Source: MGBC102946 sp022793145 | Lineage (GTDB): Bacteria; Bacillota_I; Bacilli_A; RF39; UBA660 | Length of the DNA stretch: 24,082 nucleotides | Assembly: GCA_947426265.1 (NCBI GenBank) | Contig: CANEDJ010000021.1 | Span: 1 to 24,082, forward strand | Direction: 5' to 3' | Shown: piece by piece, positions 13,757 through 21,170 of the stretch | How the letters are laid out: each line of letters opens with the position of its first letter | Numbering within the stretch: the first letter of the stretch is position 1 | Position numbers and translations under genes: made by a program | The notes under the pieces: generated by a model | The model's input: only the letters and a program-made list of their open reading frames with translations | What the model was told of the DNA's origin: nothing | The model's database searches: none

Positions 13757-15827
13757 AAAGTCTTGGCAAAAGCAAAGTTATAAATCATTTAAACGAAAAA
13801 AAGAAAGAAATATCACATCAATCATTTTAAAAAGGTACTATATATTAATTGGAGTCGTTATATTAGCAATGTCAATTTTATTATTAAATTTAGCTTATGT
13901 ACAATTATTGAAGCAACAGTTTTATATGAAAAAAGTAGAAGCACTCAATACCAAAATTGTGGAAGGTTCTTCTGCTCCTAGAGGTAGAATTTATGATAGA
14001 AATCATAAATTGTTAGTAGATAATGTTCCAGTCAAAACAATTTATTATAAAAAGCAAACAGGCATTACAACCAAAGAAGAAATAGAACTTGCATATACTT
14101 TAGCGCAAGTTTTAGAAACAAGTACTTCTTCTTTAAAAGAACAAGAACTAAAAAAATTTTTTATTAAATCTAATCCAGAAAAAGCAAAAGCAAAAATTAC
14201 AGAAGAAGAATGGGATAAATTGAAAACGAGAAAAATTACAAAAGAAGATATTGAAACTTATCAATTAGAACGTATAACCAAAGAAGAACTAGACAATTAC
14301 CAAGAATTAGATATGAAAGCAGCTTATTTTTATACGTTGATGAATAAAGGCTATTCTTATTCTGAGAAAGTGCTCAAAAATAAAGATGTTACTGATATAG
14401 AGTATGCGAAAATTGTAGAGCTTAATTTAAAGGGAGTCAATGTTAGATTAGATTGGGAGAGAAGTTATCCTTATGAAAAAACGTTTCGTTCTATTTTAGG
14501 AACTGTTTCTAGTGCTGAAAGTGGAATTCCATATGAATTAAAAGATGATTATTTATCAAAAGGGTATTCTTTGAATGATAGAGTGGGAATTAGTTATTTA
14601 GAATATCAATATGAGGAATATTTAAAGGGAAAAAAGAATGTTTATCAAATTTTATCAAATGGCGAATATCAATTGTTACAAGAAGGTAATAGAGGAAATG
14701 ATATTGTTTTAACAATCGATATTGAGTTGCAACAGATGGTAGAAAAAGTGTTAGAAGAACAATTACTAATTGCCAAAAAATCTCCCAATACAAAATATTA
14801 CAATCGTTCTTTTGTTGTGATTACAGATCCTAATACAGGGGATATTTTAGCTATGGCAGGAAAGCAGATCATTGAAAAAAATGGAGAATATTTATTTTAT
14901 GATTATACACCAGGAATCGTAACAGCACCTGTAGTGGTTGGTTCTGTTATCAAAGGTGCATCACATATAGTAGGATATAATACAGGAGCTTTAAAAATTG
15001 GTGAAAAAAGAACAGATGAGTGTATTAAGGTAGCAGGAACCCCACTAAAATGTTCTTGGAAAACTTTTGGACAAATTGATGATTTATTGGCTTTAAAATA
15101 TTCCTCTAATACTTATCAGTTTAGAACAGCAATGAAAGTTGGTGGGGGACATTATATTTATGATGGACCTCTTGCTTTAAATCCAGAAGCTTTTACGACT
15201 TATCGAAATACATTTCATGAATTTGGATTAGGGGTAAAAACAGGAATTGATCTACCTGTAGAAAGTGTTGGACTTATTGGGAAAGATACTCAATCAGGTT
15301 TGCTTCTTGATTTTGCAATCGGACAATATGACACTTATACACCAATTCAATTATCACAATATATTTCTACAATAGCCAATGGAGGAAACCGAATACAACC
15401 TCATTTATTAAAGGAAGTTTATGATTCTACAAAAAAAAGTTTAACTGAGAAAATCTTTGAATATGAACCAGTTATTTTAAATAAAGTAAATACAGAAGAA
15501 CAATATTTAAATCGTGTGAAAGAAGGATTAAAAATAGTTATGGAAAGAAATGGGACTGGATATACTAGTATGAATTTAAATTTAAAACCAGCTGGAAAAA
15601 CAGGAACTAGCCAAAGCATTCTTGATACCGATGGAGATGGAATTGGGGATACTGAAACGATTACTACTACATTCGCAGGCTATGCTCCTTATGATAATCC
15701 AGTCATGACAATTGTTGTAGTTTCTCCTGATAGTTATTATCAAAATAGCAGTTCTGATTATGAATATCCTGTCACTCGCAAAATATCGAATGAAGTTTCA
15801 AAAAAATTCTTTGAAATTTGGAGATAA
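13734..15827 (+). CDS. Class B penicillin-binding protein (PBP2-type transpeptidase)
   Basis: 697 residues. A basic cytoplasmic start (KSWQKQSYKSFKRKK) is followed by one membrane helix (~39-60), the dimerisation domain (SSAPRGRIYDRN, then YPYEKTFRSILGTV) and the transpeptidase domain. The active-site motifs are S404-V-I-K407 (SxxK), S457-S-N459 (SxN) and K622-T-G624. It cross-links peptidoglycan and is the natural partner of the RodA-like protein at 2395. A calcium-loop-like DTDGDGIGD (631-639) sits directly after KTGTSQS. A ~35-residue K/E-rich helical insert occupies ~150-185. The ATG at 13734 overlaps sod; a TTG twelve bases earlier is also in frame. There is no terminator before rpmG. 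Confidence 0.92.
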   Translation: MSKPLKTKKSWQKQSYKSFKRKKERNITSIILKRYYILIGVVILAMSILLLNLAYVQLLKQQFYMKKVEALNTKIVEGSSAPRGRIYDRNHKLLVDNVPVKTIYYKKQTGITTKEEIELAYTLAQVLETSTSSLKEQELKKFFIKSNPEKAKAKITEEEWDKLKTRKITKEDIETYQLERITKEELDNYQELDMKAAYFYTLMNKGYSYSEKVLKNKDVTDIEYAKIVELNLKGVNVRLDWERSYPYEKTFRSILGTVSSAESGIPYELKDDYLSKGYSLNDRVGISYLEYQYEEYLKGKKNVYQILSNGEYQLLQEGNRGNDIVLTIDIELQQMVEKVLEEQLLIAKKSPNTKYYNRSFVVITDPNTGDILAMAGKQIIEKNGEYLFYDYTPGIVTAPVVVGSVIKGASHIVGYNTGALKIGEKRTDECIKVAGTPLKCSWKTFGQIDDLLALKYSSNTYQFRTAMKVGGGHYIYDGPLALNPEAFTTYRNTFHEFGLGVKTGIDLPVESVGLIGKDTQSGLLLDFAIGQYDTYTPIQLSQYISTIANGGNRIQPHLLKEVYDSTKKSLTEKIFEYEPVILNKVNTEEQYLNRVKEGLKIVMERNGTGYTSMNLNLKPAGKTGTSQSILDTDGDGIGDTETITTTFAGYAPYDNPVMTIVVVSPDSYYQNSSSDYEYPVTRKISNEVSKKFFEIWR

Positions 15828-15838
15828 TTTGCTATAAT
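15811..15838 (+). promoter_or_regulatory. Sigma-A promoter of rpmG
   Basis: TTGAAA (15811-15816), a 16-base spacer and TATAAT (15833-15838). The -35 lies inside the last codons of the PBP gene. Predicted leader about 27 bases. Confidence 0.65.
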
Positions 15839-15872
15839 AGGTGTGAACTTATCGAAAAGGAGGGAAAATAGT

Positions 15873-16040
15873 ATGGCAAAAAAAGGAGAAGCTAGAGAAA
15901 GAATCACTCTTCAATGTACTGTTTGTAAAGAAGAAAATTATCGTACAGAAAAAAATAAAAAAAATACGACAGATCGTTTAGAATTAAATAAATTCTGTCC
16001 AAAATGTAGAAAATCAACAACTCATAAAGAGAAAAAATAA
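15873..16040 (+). CDS. rpmG: 50S ribosomal protein L33
   Basis: 55 residues, ERITLQCTVCKEENYRTEKN then ELNKFCPKCRKSTTHKE. The two CxxC pairs make this the zinc-binding form of L33. The ATG at 15873 follows a near-perfect AAAAGGAGGG; the frame extends upstream to 15843 but without a ribosome site. It is transcribed from its own promoter, probably with the next two genes. Confidence 0.95.
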   Translation: MAKKGEARERITLQCTVCKEENYRTEKNKKNTTDRLELNKFCPKCRKSTTHKEKK

Positions 16041-16051
16041 GGAGATACAAA

Positions 16052-16231
16052 ATGGGAAAGAAACAACCTATTGTAAATCATGGATTGTTACATGATAGTG
16101 TTAATTATAGTGCTTTAATAGAAGCACAAGCAATGACGCCTGCTTTTGGTAAAGCTAGTAAAGAAGAAAAACCAAAAGTAAAATCTCTTGGCAAAATGAA
16201 ACCAAATTATAAAAGAACTACCAATAAGTAG
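16052..16231 (+). CDS. Small 59-residue protein of unknown function
   Basis: 59 residues, starting MGKKQPIVNHGLLHDSVNYS and ending in a basic tail (KVKSLGKMKPNYKRTTNK). The ribosome site ATAAGGAGAT is good and codon use matches its neighbours. It sits 11 bases after rpmG and 14 before efp, so it is probably co-transcribed with both. No membrane segment and no recognised family; the basic tail would suit RNA or ribosome binding, which is only a guess. Confidence 0.7.
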   Translation: MGKKQPIVNHGLLHDSVNYSALIEAQAMTPAFGKASKEEKPKVKSLGKMKPNYKRTTNK

Positions 16232-16245
16232 AAAGGAGGACTTTT

Positions 16246-16803
16246 ATGTTTAATATTAATGATATCAAAAATGGAATTACTTTTATTTATGAAGATAATA
16301 TTTATCAAGTTTTAGAATTTTTACATGTAAAACCAGGAAAAGGTGCTGCGTTTGTAAAAGCAAAATTGCGTAATTTAAGAACTGGATCAACAGTTGAAAA
16401 AACATTTAATACTAGTATTAAATTAGAAAAAGCTATGATTGAAAAACAAAATATGCAATATCTATATAGTAATGGTGATGTTTGTAATTTTATGAATATG
16501 CAAACTTATGAACAAATTGAACTTTCAAAAGCTCAATTAGGAGAAAGTGAAAAATTCTTAAAAGAAGGAATTAATGTTGATATTAGTTTTTATCAAGGAG
16601 AATTGATAGGAATTATTTTACCTGATAAAATCGAATACGAAGTAGAAAAAACAGAACCAGCTGTAAAGGGAAATACAACAAATAATGCGATGAAAGATGC
16701 ATATATGGAAAATGGTTTGATGGTTAGAGTTCCACTATTTATTGAGCAAGGAGAGCATATTCTTGTATCAACAAAAGATGGAAAATATGATTCAAGAGCA
16801 TAA
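16246..16803 (+). CDS. efp: Elongation factor P
   Basis: 185 residues. EF-P enters the ribosome between the P and E sites and relieves stalling at proline runs. The sequence covers all three domains: FNINDIKNG at the start, the loop VKPGKGAAFVK with the tip Lys at K32 (the residue modified in many bacteria), then EKTFNTSIKLEKA, and the C-terminal VRVPLFIEQGEHILVSTKDGKY. The ATG follows GAAAGGAGG. It is last in the rpmG operon and followed by a terminator. Confidence 0.95.
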   Translation: MFNINDIKNGITFIYEDNIYQVLEFLHVKPGKGAAFVKAKLRNLRTGSTVEKTFNTSIKLEKAMIEKQNMQYLYSNGDVCNFMNMQTYEQIELSKAQLGESEKFLKEGINVDISFYQGELIGIILPDKIEYEVEKTEPAVKGNTTNNAMKDAYMENGLMVRVPLFIEQGEHILVSTKDGKYDSRA

Positions 16804-16830
16804 TACGAGAAATCGTATTTTCTTTTTCTT
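16802..16830 (+). terminator. Intrinsic terminator of efp
   Basis: AATACGA, a GAAA tetraloop, TCGTATT (16802-16819), then a T-rich tail. The efp TAA overlaps the left arm. Confidence 0.8.
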
Positions 16831-16858
16831 AAAAATATGTTTCGAAAATTTATATCTG

Positions 16859-16867
16859 TGGTATACT
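16859..16867 (+). promoter_or_regulatory. Extended -10 promoter for two small genes
   Basis: TGGTATACT, an extended -10 about 20 bases before the ATG at 16888, just after the efp terminator. No clear -35. Confidence 0.45.
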
Positions 16868-16887
16868 AATAGTAAGGAGCATGCTAT

Positions 16888-17097
16888 ATGAATGAGAAAA
16901 AAGCAAGAGAATTCTGTTTGGCTGTAAAAAAGTTGAATGAACAATTTAATATGTCTTTTTTCTTTGTGACAGAAGGTGCAAGTATTACGGATAACAGAGG
17001 AAATGAAGCTGTTAAGCATGCAAGATTGTGTCATGAAGAATGGGAAAAAGCACATGGTGAAGATCCAAAGAAGGAGTGGGATATAAATGGATTATGA
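16888..17097 (+). CDS. Small conserved-looking hypothetical protein
   Basis: 69 residues, soluble and charged: KAREFCLAVKKLNEQFNM, FFFVTEGASITDN, then NEAVKHARLCHEEWEKAHGE. I do not recognise the family. The ribosome site AAGGAG and codon use are normal, so the gene is probably real. It overlaps the next gene by 11 bases, suggesting coupled translation and a shared job. Confidence 0.7.
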   Translation: MNEKKAREFCLAVKKLNEQFNMSFFFVTEGASITDNRGNEAVKHARLCHEEWEKAHGEDPKKEWDINGL

Positions 17098-17503
17098 AAC
17101 ACAGATGGCAAATGAAGCTAAAAAAAAGAAAAATGGTCAATTATTTGGACTCATTTTCGCCCTAATTTTGTTAGGAGGAGTAGGTTATTTTTATTATGGC
17201 TATCAACAAGGGAGTGGAGCAAAGAAATTTGAAAAAACTGCTAGTGCTTTATTAGATAGTGTAGATGAACTTTACAAAAGTGATAAAATGTTAGAAGAAC
17301 CAGAAGATGTTACTTATACTTTTCCAGATAAATCAATTGTTAATTTTGATGAGAGAACTTTAAAAGGTGGTACTATCAATCGTTATCAGAATGGTAGTGT
17401 AGAGTTTGCAATTTACAATTCTGAATGGTGTGCAACCAAAACAAGACTAAGTAATAAAATTGAAGTTACTGCTTATAAAAGTGGAGAATGTGTTATCAAA
17501 TAA
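17087..17503 (+). CDS. Membrane-anchored hypothetical protein with a C-terminal Cys pair
   Basis: 138 residues. A lysine-rich cytoplasmic start (ANEAKKKKNG) precedes one hydrophobic helix (~18-39), then an outer domain of ~95 residues. The domain begins with a helix (FEKTASALLDSVDELYKS), has NGSVEFAIYN, and ends with two Cys (EWCATK, GECVIK) that could form a disulfide. The layout loosely recalls pseudopilins, but there is no prepilin cleavage motif and no pilus gene nearby, so I leave it unassigned. The ATG lies inside the end of the previous gene, behind AAGGAG. Confidence 0.7.
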   Translation: MDYETQMANEAKKKKNGQLFGLIFALILLGGVGYFYYGYQQGSGAKKFEKTASALLDSVDELYKSDKMLEEPEDVTYTFPDKSIVNFDERTLKGGTINRYQNGSVEFAIYNSEWCATKTRLSNKIEVTAYKSGECVIK

Positions 17504-17523
17504 AGAAAATGTTCTAAAAAAGG

Positions 17524-17552
17524 TTGACAAACATATTATTTTATTGTAATAT
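17524..17552 (+). promoter_or_regulatory. Strong sigma-A promoter of the infC operon
   Basis: A perfect TTGACA (17524-17529), a 17-base spacer and TAATAT (17547-17552). This is the best promoter in the window and starts an unusually long leader of about 180 bases. Confidence 0.85.
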
Positions 17553-17557
17553 CTAAT

Positions 17558-17742
17558 AGAAATGAAAAGGAAAGAAGAAGTTTCCACTTCTCACCCGAAT
17601 ACAAATAGTGTTGGGTAAAAGGCCATGAATGAACAATAAAATAATGTTCAAGATTATTGTCTTTTTAGTGGATACTTTGTATTCACTTTTTTATTGGAGT
17701 GTGCATTTATTGCATTGATATAATATTTTGGAGGTGTCAGTT
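17558..17742 (+). ncRNA. infC leader RNA, L20-type autoregulatory attenuator
   Basis: This non-coding leader of infC-rpmI-rplT begins with AGAAG/CTTCT (17574-17596), then an ACCC...GGGT pairing around 17592-17616. Such elements are expected in the L20 leader family, where ribosomal protein L20 binds a mimic of its 23S rRNA site and promotes termination. Two candidate terminators follow. ACAATAA/TTATTGT (17633-17660) is followed by CTTTTT. AGTGGATAC-TTT-GTATTCACT (17667-17687, one G-U pair) is followed by a T run. A second promoter-like TGATATAAT (17716-17724) lies beyond both. The family call rests on position and structure by eye. Confidence 0.65.
17667..17692 (+). terminator. Attenuator terminator in the infC leader
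   Basis: A 9-base stem with loop TTT followed by TTTTTT, ending ~50 bases before the IF3 start codon. Probably the regulated terminator of the L20 leader. Confidence 0.75.
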
Positions 17743-18273
17743 ATCGCAAATAAAGAGAAAGATTTGTTTATTAATGAACAAATACGTGCAAAAGAAGTAA
17801 TGGTTATAGGACCAAATGGAGAACAACTTGGAATTAAACCAATTAAGGATGCTCTTACACTTGCAAATTATGCTGGTTTTGATCTTGTACTTATGAGTCC
17901 TAATGCAAATCCGCAAGTTTGTAAAATTATGGATTATAATAAATTTAAGTATGAAAGCAAGAAAAAAAATAAAGAAAATTTAAAGAAACAGAGAGAAAAT
18001 AATTTAGAAATGAAAGAATACCGTCTTTCTGTATCAATTGATATTCATGATTTTGATACTAGAGTTCGTAATTCTTCAAAGTATTTGGAAAAAGGACATA
18101 AAATAAAAGTCAGCATTCGTTTTAAAGGAAGAGAAATGGCACATCCAGAATTAGGGAAAGAAGTGCTACTTCGATTTGCAGAATCTTTAAATGAAATATC
18201 AGTAATAGAACAAAAACCAACAATGGATGGTCGTTTTATGACTATGATACTTATGCCAAAGAAAGAAAAATAG
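17743..18273 (+). CDS. infC: Translation initiation factor IF-3 (ATC start)
   Basis: 176 residues from ATC 17743. IF3 keeps the subunits apart and checks the start codon. The N-domain has LFINEQIRAKEVMVIGPNGE and LVLMSPNANPQVCKIMDY. The C-domain has EYRLSVSIDIHDFDTR, KVSIRFKGREMAHPELG and PTMDGRFM. There is no ATG near the expected start. GGAGGTG at 17730-17736 points to ATC 17743, giving I(M)ANKEKDLFIN; the TTG at 17728 and GTG at 17734 lie inside the ribosome site. AUU, AUC or AUA starts are typical of infC and let IF3 repress its own translation. First gene of infC-rpmI-rplT. Confidence 0.93.
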   Translation: MANKEKDLFINEQIRAKEVMVIGPNGEQLGIKPIKDALTLANYAGFDLVLMSPNANPQVCKIMDYNKFKYESKKKNKENLKKQRENNLEMKEYRLSVSIDIHDFDTRVRNSSKYLEKGHKIKVSIRFKGREMAHPELGKEVLLRFAESLNEISVIEQKPTMDGRFMTMILMPKKEK

Positions 18274-18284
18274 GAGGAATTTAT

Positions 18285-18473
18285 ATGCCAAAAATGAAAA
18301 CTCATAAAGGAACTGCTAAAGTTTGTAAAGTTAGACCTGGAGGAACTGTAAAAATTGGTCATCCAGGAACAAGACATAATACAGGAAAGAAAAACGCTGC
18401 TTCAAATAGAGTAGGAAGAACAGCTTCACTTTTAAGTAAAAGTGATTATAAGAGAATTAAAGATATTATTTAG
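18285..18473 (+). CDS. rpmI: 50S ribosomal protein L35
   Basis: 62 residues, starting MPKMKTHKGTAKVCKVRPGG and ending LLSKSDYKRIKDII. The start and the K/S-x-D-x-KRIK end are L35 signatures; the middle is more diverged than in Bacillus. It sits 11 bases after infC with a strong GGAGG site and ends 20 bases before rplT, the usual operon order. Confidence 0.92.
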   Translation: MPKMKTHKGTAKVCKVRPGGTVKIGHPGTRHNTGKKNAASNRVGRTASLLSKSDYKRIKDII

Positions 18474-18493
18474 TATTAAAGGAGGAATTTAAA

Positions 18494-19045
18494 ATGCCAA
18501 GAGTAAAGACTGGAACAGTAACACGTGCTCGTCACAAGAAAGTGATGAAACAAGCAAAAGGATATTTTGGAAGTAAACATAGATTATATAAAACTGCCAA
18601 AGAACAAGTAATGCATTCTGGAAAATATGCATATAGAGATAGAAGACAAAATAAAAGAGAATTTAGAAAATTATGGATTATTCGAATTAATGCAGCATGT
18701 CGTGAAAACGAAATTAGTTATTCTAAATTTATTAATGGATTAAATAAAGCTGGAGTAACAATCAATAGAAAAATGTTAGCTGAAATAGCAATTGATAATC
18801 CTGCATCTTTTACAGATTTAGTAACAATTGCAAAAGATGCATTAAATGGAAAAGTTTCTGCTAAAAATGAAGTAAAAACTGAAGTGAAAAAAGAAGCGCC
18901 AAAAGCAGAAAAGAAAGAAACTGCAAAAGAGGCTACAGATCTATCAAAACTTACAGTAGCAGAACTTCGTGAAATGGCAAAAGCAAAAGGTGTAGAAGGA
19001 TATTCTACAATGAAAAAAGCAGAATTAGTAGATGCTTTAAAATAG
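18494..19045 (+). CDS. rplT: 50S ribosomal protein L20 with a C-terminal Rho-N/SAP-like extension
   Basis: 183 residues against ~118 for ordinary L20. Residues 1-~118 are L20: MPRVKTGTVTRARHKK, AKGYFGSKHRLYKTAKEQV, YAYRDRRQNKREFRKLWI, GVTINRKMLAEIAI. It binds 23S rRNA early in assembly and probably represses this operon through the leader at 17558. Next comes a ~30-residue K/E/A-rich linker, then a compact ~35-residue helical unit, LSKLTVAELREMAKAKGVEG and MKKAELVDAL. This resembles the Rho N-terminal or SAP helix-extended-loop-helix fold that binds nucleic acid. The extension is in frame, uses the same codons and ends at a terminator, so it is native. Confidence 0.93.
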   Translation: MPRVKTGTVTRARHKKVMKQAKGYFGSKHRLYKTAKEQVMHSGKYAYRDRRQNKREFRKLWIIRINAACRENEISYSKFINGLNKAGVTINRKMLAEIAIDNPASFTDLVTIAKDALNGKVSAKNEVKTEVKKEAPKAEKKETAKEATDLSKLTVAELREMAKAKGVEGYSTMKKAELVDALK

Positions 19046-19067
19046 GTTTTTTAAAATCTATTTTTTT
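19039..19067 (+). terminator. Intrinsic terminator of the infC-rpmI-rplT operon
   Basis: AAAATAG (19039-19045), a T/A-rich loop, then CTATTTTTTT. The rplT TAG stop is in the left arm. Confidence 0.65.
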
Positions 19068-19103
19068 GTATACTTTGAAGAAACTAACCTTATAAAATTT
19101 TTA

Positions 19104-19133
19104 TAGACTTTGTGCATTTTTGTCTGATATAAT
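19104..19133 (+). promoter_or_regulatory. Sigma-A promoter of the 396-residue unknown gene
   Basis: TAGACT (19104-19109), an 18-base spacer, and TATAAT (19128-19133) with a TGA extension. The ribosome site AGGAGGT and ATG 19165 follow. Confidence 0.6.
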
Positions 19134-19164
19134 ATATTTAAATAGTTTTCAGGAGGTTGTAAAG

Positions 19165-20355
19165 ATGGAACAAGGAATTTGGAAAAAGTATGAAGAAACG
19201 ACTCGTAAGCCAGAAGGAGAAAGAGCATCCTATCATGATTTATATGACGATTTGAAGAATAGTAGAAGGAGCTGGGAAATTGCCCAAAGCCTTGATGAAT
19301 GCAAAGAACAACTTTGTGGGGTAGATTTTAGAACCAGTGGAGTAGAGCCTGAAGCTGGAGATATTTATGTTTATTATGCTTTAGAAAATGGAAAATTAAT
19401 TCCAATACTATATTTTAAAATAACTCGATTTGATGATGGCAAAATCAATCATTTTATTGAATATAATGGGAATCAAGATGGATATGTTGGAATTCCTATT
19501 CAATACTTTCCTGAGTTGATTAGAAAGCTTAAGGAAATCGATTCAGAAAAAAATAAAAAAGATATCGATGAACTACAAACTAGATATGATAATTATCAAA
19601 AACTTTTAGAATTGCAATCAAAAAAGGAATATACAGAAGAGGAATTGCTTTTCTTATATAATATGAATAGGAGAGAAGATATCGATAAAAATCTCATTGA
19701 ACCAAAAATAAATGGCAGAAATATAGAGGATGATTATGAGAGTTTTTCAGAGGAGGGAAAGGCAAGACTTTTCTTAACTGTGAAAGGAACTGAATTGGCA
19801 AATCGTTTATCTATTTCTTCAAAAAAAGTAATGACTTTAATAGCAGCAAAAGAATGTTTAATGAGCCTTCATAATGCATCTTTAGAAATTTTAAGTGATA
19901 AAGATTATATCATAGAATTATTGCAAGTCTTTTTTGATGTTGATCAAATAGGGCTTCAAGCGAAAGAGTTAAATCATCTTCCAGAATGTTATCGAATCGA
20001 TTCTGATATTATTAGTTTGATACTTTATAGAGGAACACCTGTTACTGATGAAATTTCAAATTGGTTAAAAAATAGTCCAGTAGGAAAAGAAAATTTGAAA
20101 AACCCAGAGTTTGCTTATAAGTTAATAGAAGCTTTTATTAGAGGTAGAATTAGAATAGGAGAATCATATTTTGAGAACGAATTATTGGGGATGTTTTCAA
20201 ACAAAATATTAGAGGAAATTGAAAAGCATATTATGTTTGGACCAGAGCCAAATCCACCAAGAGGTTTATGGTCAGGAGAAGATTTAAAACAGATTAGTTA
20301 TCAGAAATTATTAAATCATAGAGCTAAAGTTTTACAGTATAGAAAAGAACATTAA
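19165..20355 (+). CDS. Unknown soluble protein
   Basis: 396 residues, no signal peptide or membrane segment. I do not recognise it. Residues ~40-130 look like a small alpha/beta domain (RTSGVEPEAGDIYVYYALEN, LIPILYFKITRFDDGKINHF, YVGIPIQYFPEL). A long charged helical stretch (~130-210) follows, and then a helical C-terminal half (ELANRLSISSKKVMTL). The ATG at 19165 has a perfect AGGAGGT; the frame extends to a TTG at 19120 that overlaps the promoter. The next gene is an HD protein 62 bases downstream with its own possible promoter, so a link between them is uncertain. Confidence 0.8.
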   Translation: MEQGIWKKYEETTRKPEGERASYHDLYDDLKNSRRSWEIAQSLDECKEQLCGVDFRTSGVEPEAGDIYVYYALENGKLIPILYFKITRFDDGKINHFIEYNGNQDGYVGIPIQYFPELIRKLKEIDSEKNKKDIDELQTRYDNYQKLLELQSKKEYTEEELLFLYNMNRREDIDKNLIEPKINGRNIEDDYESFSEEGKARLFLTVKGTELANRLSISSKKVMTLIAAKECLMSLHNASLEILSDKDYIIELLQVFFDVDQIGLQAKELNHLPECYRIDSDIISLILYRGTPVTDEISNWLKNSPVGKENLKNPEFAYKLIEAFIRGRIRIGESYFENELLGMFSNKILEEIEKHIMFGPEPNPPRGLWSGEDLKQISYQKLLNHRAKVLQYRKEH

Positions 20356-20365
20356 TTTCATAAAT

Positions 20366-20393
20366 TTGCGAGTCATGTTTTTTATATTATAAA
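20366..20393 (+). promoter_or_regulatory. Candidate promoter of the small HD-domain gene
   Basis: TTGCGA (20366-20371), a 16-base spacer and TATAAA (20388-20393). Moderate match. Confidence 0.4.
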
Positions 20394-20417
20394 ATTTAGA
20401 AGAAGAAGTTTTTTAAT

Positions 20418-21170
20418 ATGCATTATTTATTAGATTTATTTTTATGTGGAAATTTAAATCAAACTTTGAATGAAGATTTTATGAAAAAGCAAAATAATGA
20501 ACAATATATGGAAACAATTCATTCTAATCCAAAACAGCCATCTTTAAAAGAAATTTTAAAACAATTGATGGAGGAAGGAAATATTGATCGATTAAAACAA
20601 GAATTAGATACAATTGATGAAGAGGAACTTTATACTAGTTTTATTCATGGAATTAATCATAATGAAAGAGTTTTGTTTTGGGCTTATATTTTATCATTGC
20701 AATGTGGAATTGATGAAGCCTGTGTAAGAATTGTTTTAGATGCTTCTAAGTATCATGATATTGGAAGAGTAAATGATTGTGTAGATCCTACTCATGGTAA
20801 AAGAAGCGCAGAAGCAATTAAAGAACTTATAAGTGATTCAATTTATGAAAACCAAAACTTTGTAAAATTGTTACAAGGTATTGTAGAAATTCATTCATTA
20901 GAAGATACTGATGCAGAGCGTATCATGAGAAAATATGGAATTACAGACAAAAAGACTTTTTATACTTTATTTTCCATTTTAAAAGATGCGGATGCCTTGG
21001 ATAGAATTAGAATTACTTATATGGAAGACACCATTTCTTGTTTAAATCCAATTTATTTAAGAATTCCTTATTCAAAAAAATTATTAATGGCAGCACATGA
21101 ATTAAATGAATTTTATATGAAAAATGAAGAACATACGAAGGGAGGAAAATATGAAAAATATTTATATTGA
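20418..21170 (+). CDS. HD-domain phosphohydrolase-like protein, paralog of the C-terminal domain at 60-2417
   Basis: 250 residues. One HD domain holds the expected ligands: HGINHNERV, YHDIGRVND (H113-D114), EIHS and KDADALDRIR (D190/D192). It ends LNPIYLRI and AAHELNEFY. All these blocks recur in the second HD domain of the large protein at 60-2417. HD enzymes of this size often hydrolyse nucleotides, and the overlapping next gene is a nucleotidase-like phosphatase, so a shared role in nucleotide turnover is inferred. The ribosome site is weak (AGAAGAAG). An internal ATG at 20481 has none, so 20418 is kept. The end overlaps the next gene by 20 bases. Confidence 0.82.
   Translation: MHYLLDLFLCGNLNQTLNEDFMKKQNNEQYMETIHSNPKQPSLKEILKQLMEEGNIDRLKQELDTIDEEELYTSFIHGINHNERVLFWAYILSLQCGIDEACVRIVLDASKYHDIGRVNDCVDPTHGKRSAEAIKELISDSIYENQNFVKLLQGIVEIHSLEDTDAERIMRKYGITDKKTFYTLFSILKDADALDRIRITYMEDTISCLNPIYLRIPYSKKLLMAAHELNEFYMKNEEHTKGGKYEKYLY

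Noticed and set aside
16792..17055. 87-codon minus-strand open frame
   Set aside because: It is the complement of the small gene at 16888 and the efp terminator, with a low-complexity Phe/Cys-rich translation.
17728..17730. TTG as the IF3 start codon
   Set aside because: It lies inside the ribosome site GGAGGTG; ATC 17743 has correct spacing and fits the known habit of infC.
18045..18377. 110-codon minus-strand open frame
   Set aside because: Antisense to infC and rpmI; Ser/Phe-rich translation typical of a shadow frame.
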